Part shown: piece by piece, positions 6,187 through 6,839 of the stretch | Layout of the letters: each line of letters begins with the position of its first letter | How positions within the stretch are numbered: position 1 is the stretch's first letter | NCBI GenBank assembly: GCA_021848555.1 | Contig: JAJZUN010000147.1 | Span: 1 to 6,839 of the forward strand | From: Pseudomonadota bacterium | Lineage (GTDB): Bacteria; Pseudomonadota; Gammaproteobacteria; Burkholderiales; SG8-39 | Length of the DNA: 6,839 bases | Reading direction: 5' to 3' | The notes under the pieces: generated by a model | What the model was told of the DNA's origin: nothing | The model's database searches: none | Seen by the model: the letters and a program-made list of their open reading frames with translations, nothing else | Made by a program: the position numbers and the translations under genes

Positions 6187-6839
6187 TTACGTATGTATTC
6201 GAGCCGCTCGACACGCTGTTCTTTCGCGATAGCCAGCCGTTCAATTCCGGCGAAGGCGGCAACAACGTCGTTGCGGGCCTGTTTCCGCCGAACCCGACCA
6301 CACTGGCGGGCGCGCTGCGCGCCGCGCTTGCGCGCGGCCAAGGGTGGACAAGAGGCGATTGGCCGGCGGAGATTAAAGGTGCCCTCGGAGATCGCGAGAA
6401 ACCCGACCCGCTGCGCTTTCGCGGTCCCTACCTGTTGTACAACGGCAGGCCTCTATTCCCTGCGCCTGCGCGCCTAGTGGGCAAGCGACTCGGTGACGGC
6501 TGGGGTGACCTGACCCTGCTCAGGCCGGGTGCACCCCTTGAATGCGATCTCGGTTTTGGGGTGCGGTTCGCCGAGCCAAGCGAGGACCTGGAAACGCTGG
6601 CAGGCGCATGGTTCGATACGGATGGCATGAGTGAGGTGCTGGCCGGCCGCGTCCCAACTGCAGGAGTCATCGGCGCGCGGGAGCTATGGTCCGAAGAGCC
6701 TCGCACGGGTATCGGCCGTAGCTTCGAGACGCACTCGGTCGACGTCGGCATGCTCTACACCGCGCGTCACGTTCGAACGCGGCCAACGGTGTCGCTTGTG
6801 CTGATTGCGGAAGGCGCGCCTGAAGGGTGGCCCACGATT
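6183..6839 (+). CDS. cmr3: Type III-B effector subunit Cmr3 (Cas5-like RAMP), 5' part
   Basis: Cmr3 is the Cas5-type subunit that pairs with Cas10 at the base of the complex and grips the repeat-derived 5' handle of the crRNA. The frame runs open from the ATG at 6183 to the window end, giving 219 residues; the C-terminal portion is missing. The N-terminus is characteristic: FEPLDTLFFRDSQPFNSGEG (6-25), then GLFPPNPTTLAGALRAAL (32-49). A conserved segment with GPYLL (81-85) and LFPAPARLV (91-99) follows. Further on are ELWSEEPRTGIGRS (167-180) and the aromatic stretch LYTARHVR (191-198), both familiar from Cmr3 proteins. The start overlaps the cas10 stop as ATGA, so translation is probably coupled; only a weak GGGA (6172-6175) precedes it. 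The order cmr1-cmr2-cmr3 is the canonical one, so cmr4, cmr5 and cmr6 are expected just beyond the edge. Confidence 0.92.
   Translation, partial: MITYVFEPLDTLFFRDSQPFNSGEGGNNVVAGLFPPNPTTLAGALRAALARGQGWTRGDWPAEIKGALGDREKPDPLRFRGPYLLYNGRPLFPAPARLVGKRLGDGWGDLTLLRPGAPLECDLGFGVRFAEPSEDLETLAGAWFDTDGMSEVLAGRVPTAGVIGARELWSEEPRTGIGRSFETHSVDVGMLYTARHVRTRPTVSLVLIAEGAPEGWPTI

Overview
The window comes from a GC-rich Gram-negative bacterium, most plausibly a beta- or gammaproteobacterium. I infer this from the tripartite RND efflux genes, whose adaptor carries a signal peptide for export to the periplasm, and from the codon preferences; no lineage marker is present. Two divergent gene blocks are separated by a gene-free spacer of about 340 bases.

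Left block, minus strand: an efflux operon in the order adaptor, then permease. The periplasmic adaptor (membrane fusion protein, 506-1588) is complete. The RND permease (1-411) is cut by the window edge after its first 137 residues. The 94-base gap between them contains a short tandem heptamer.

Middle, 1589-1927: no gene. It holds inverted repeats and two weak sigma70-like promoter candidates pointing towards the right block. No CRISPR repeat unit or RNA gene is visible.

Right block, plus strand: a type III-B (Cmr) CRISPR-Cas operon beginning with cas6 (1928-2890), then cmr1 (2894-4180), cas10/cmr2 (4177-6186) and the 5' part of cmr3 (6183 to the edge). Junctions are very tight: a 3-base gap, then a GTGA overlap, then an ATGA overlap, so one translationally coupled transcript is expected. 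Cas6 would cut the CRISPR transcript into crRNAs. Cmr1, Cas10 and Cmr3 are subunits of the RNA-guided effector complex; Cmr4, Cmr5 and Cmr6 would be expected beyond the right edge. No cas1, cas2, CRISPR array or signalling effector gene lies inside the window.

The main point of interest is Cas10. It starts directly with the Cmr2 N-terminal domain and has no room for the usual HD nuclease domain, yet it keeps an intact GGDD cyclase motif. This predicts an effector that works through target RNA cleavage and cyclic oligoadenylate signalling rather than DNA cutting by Cas10. A second point is composition: cas6 is very GC-rich, and GC drops sharply through cmr1. The system itself belongs to a known class; I found no wholly undescribed system here.
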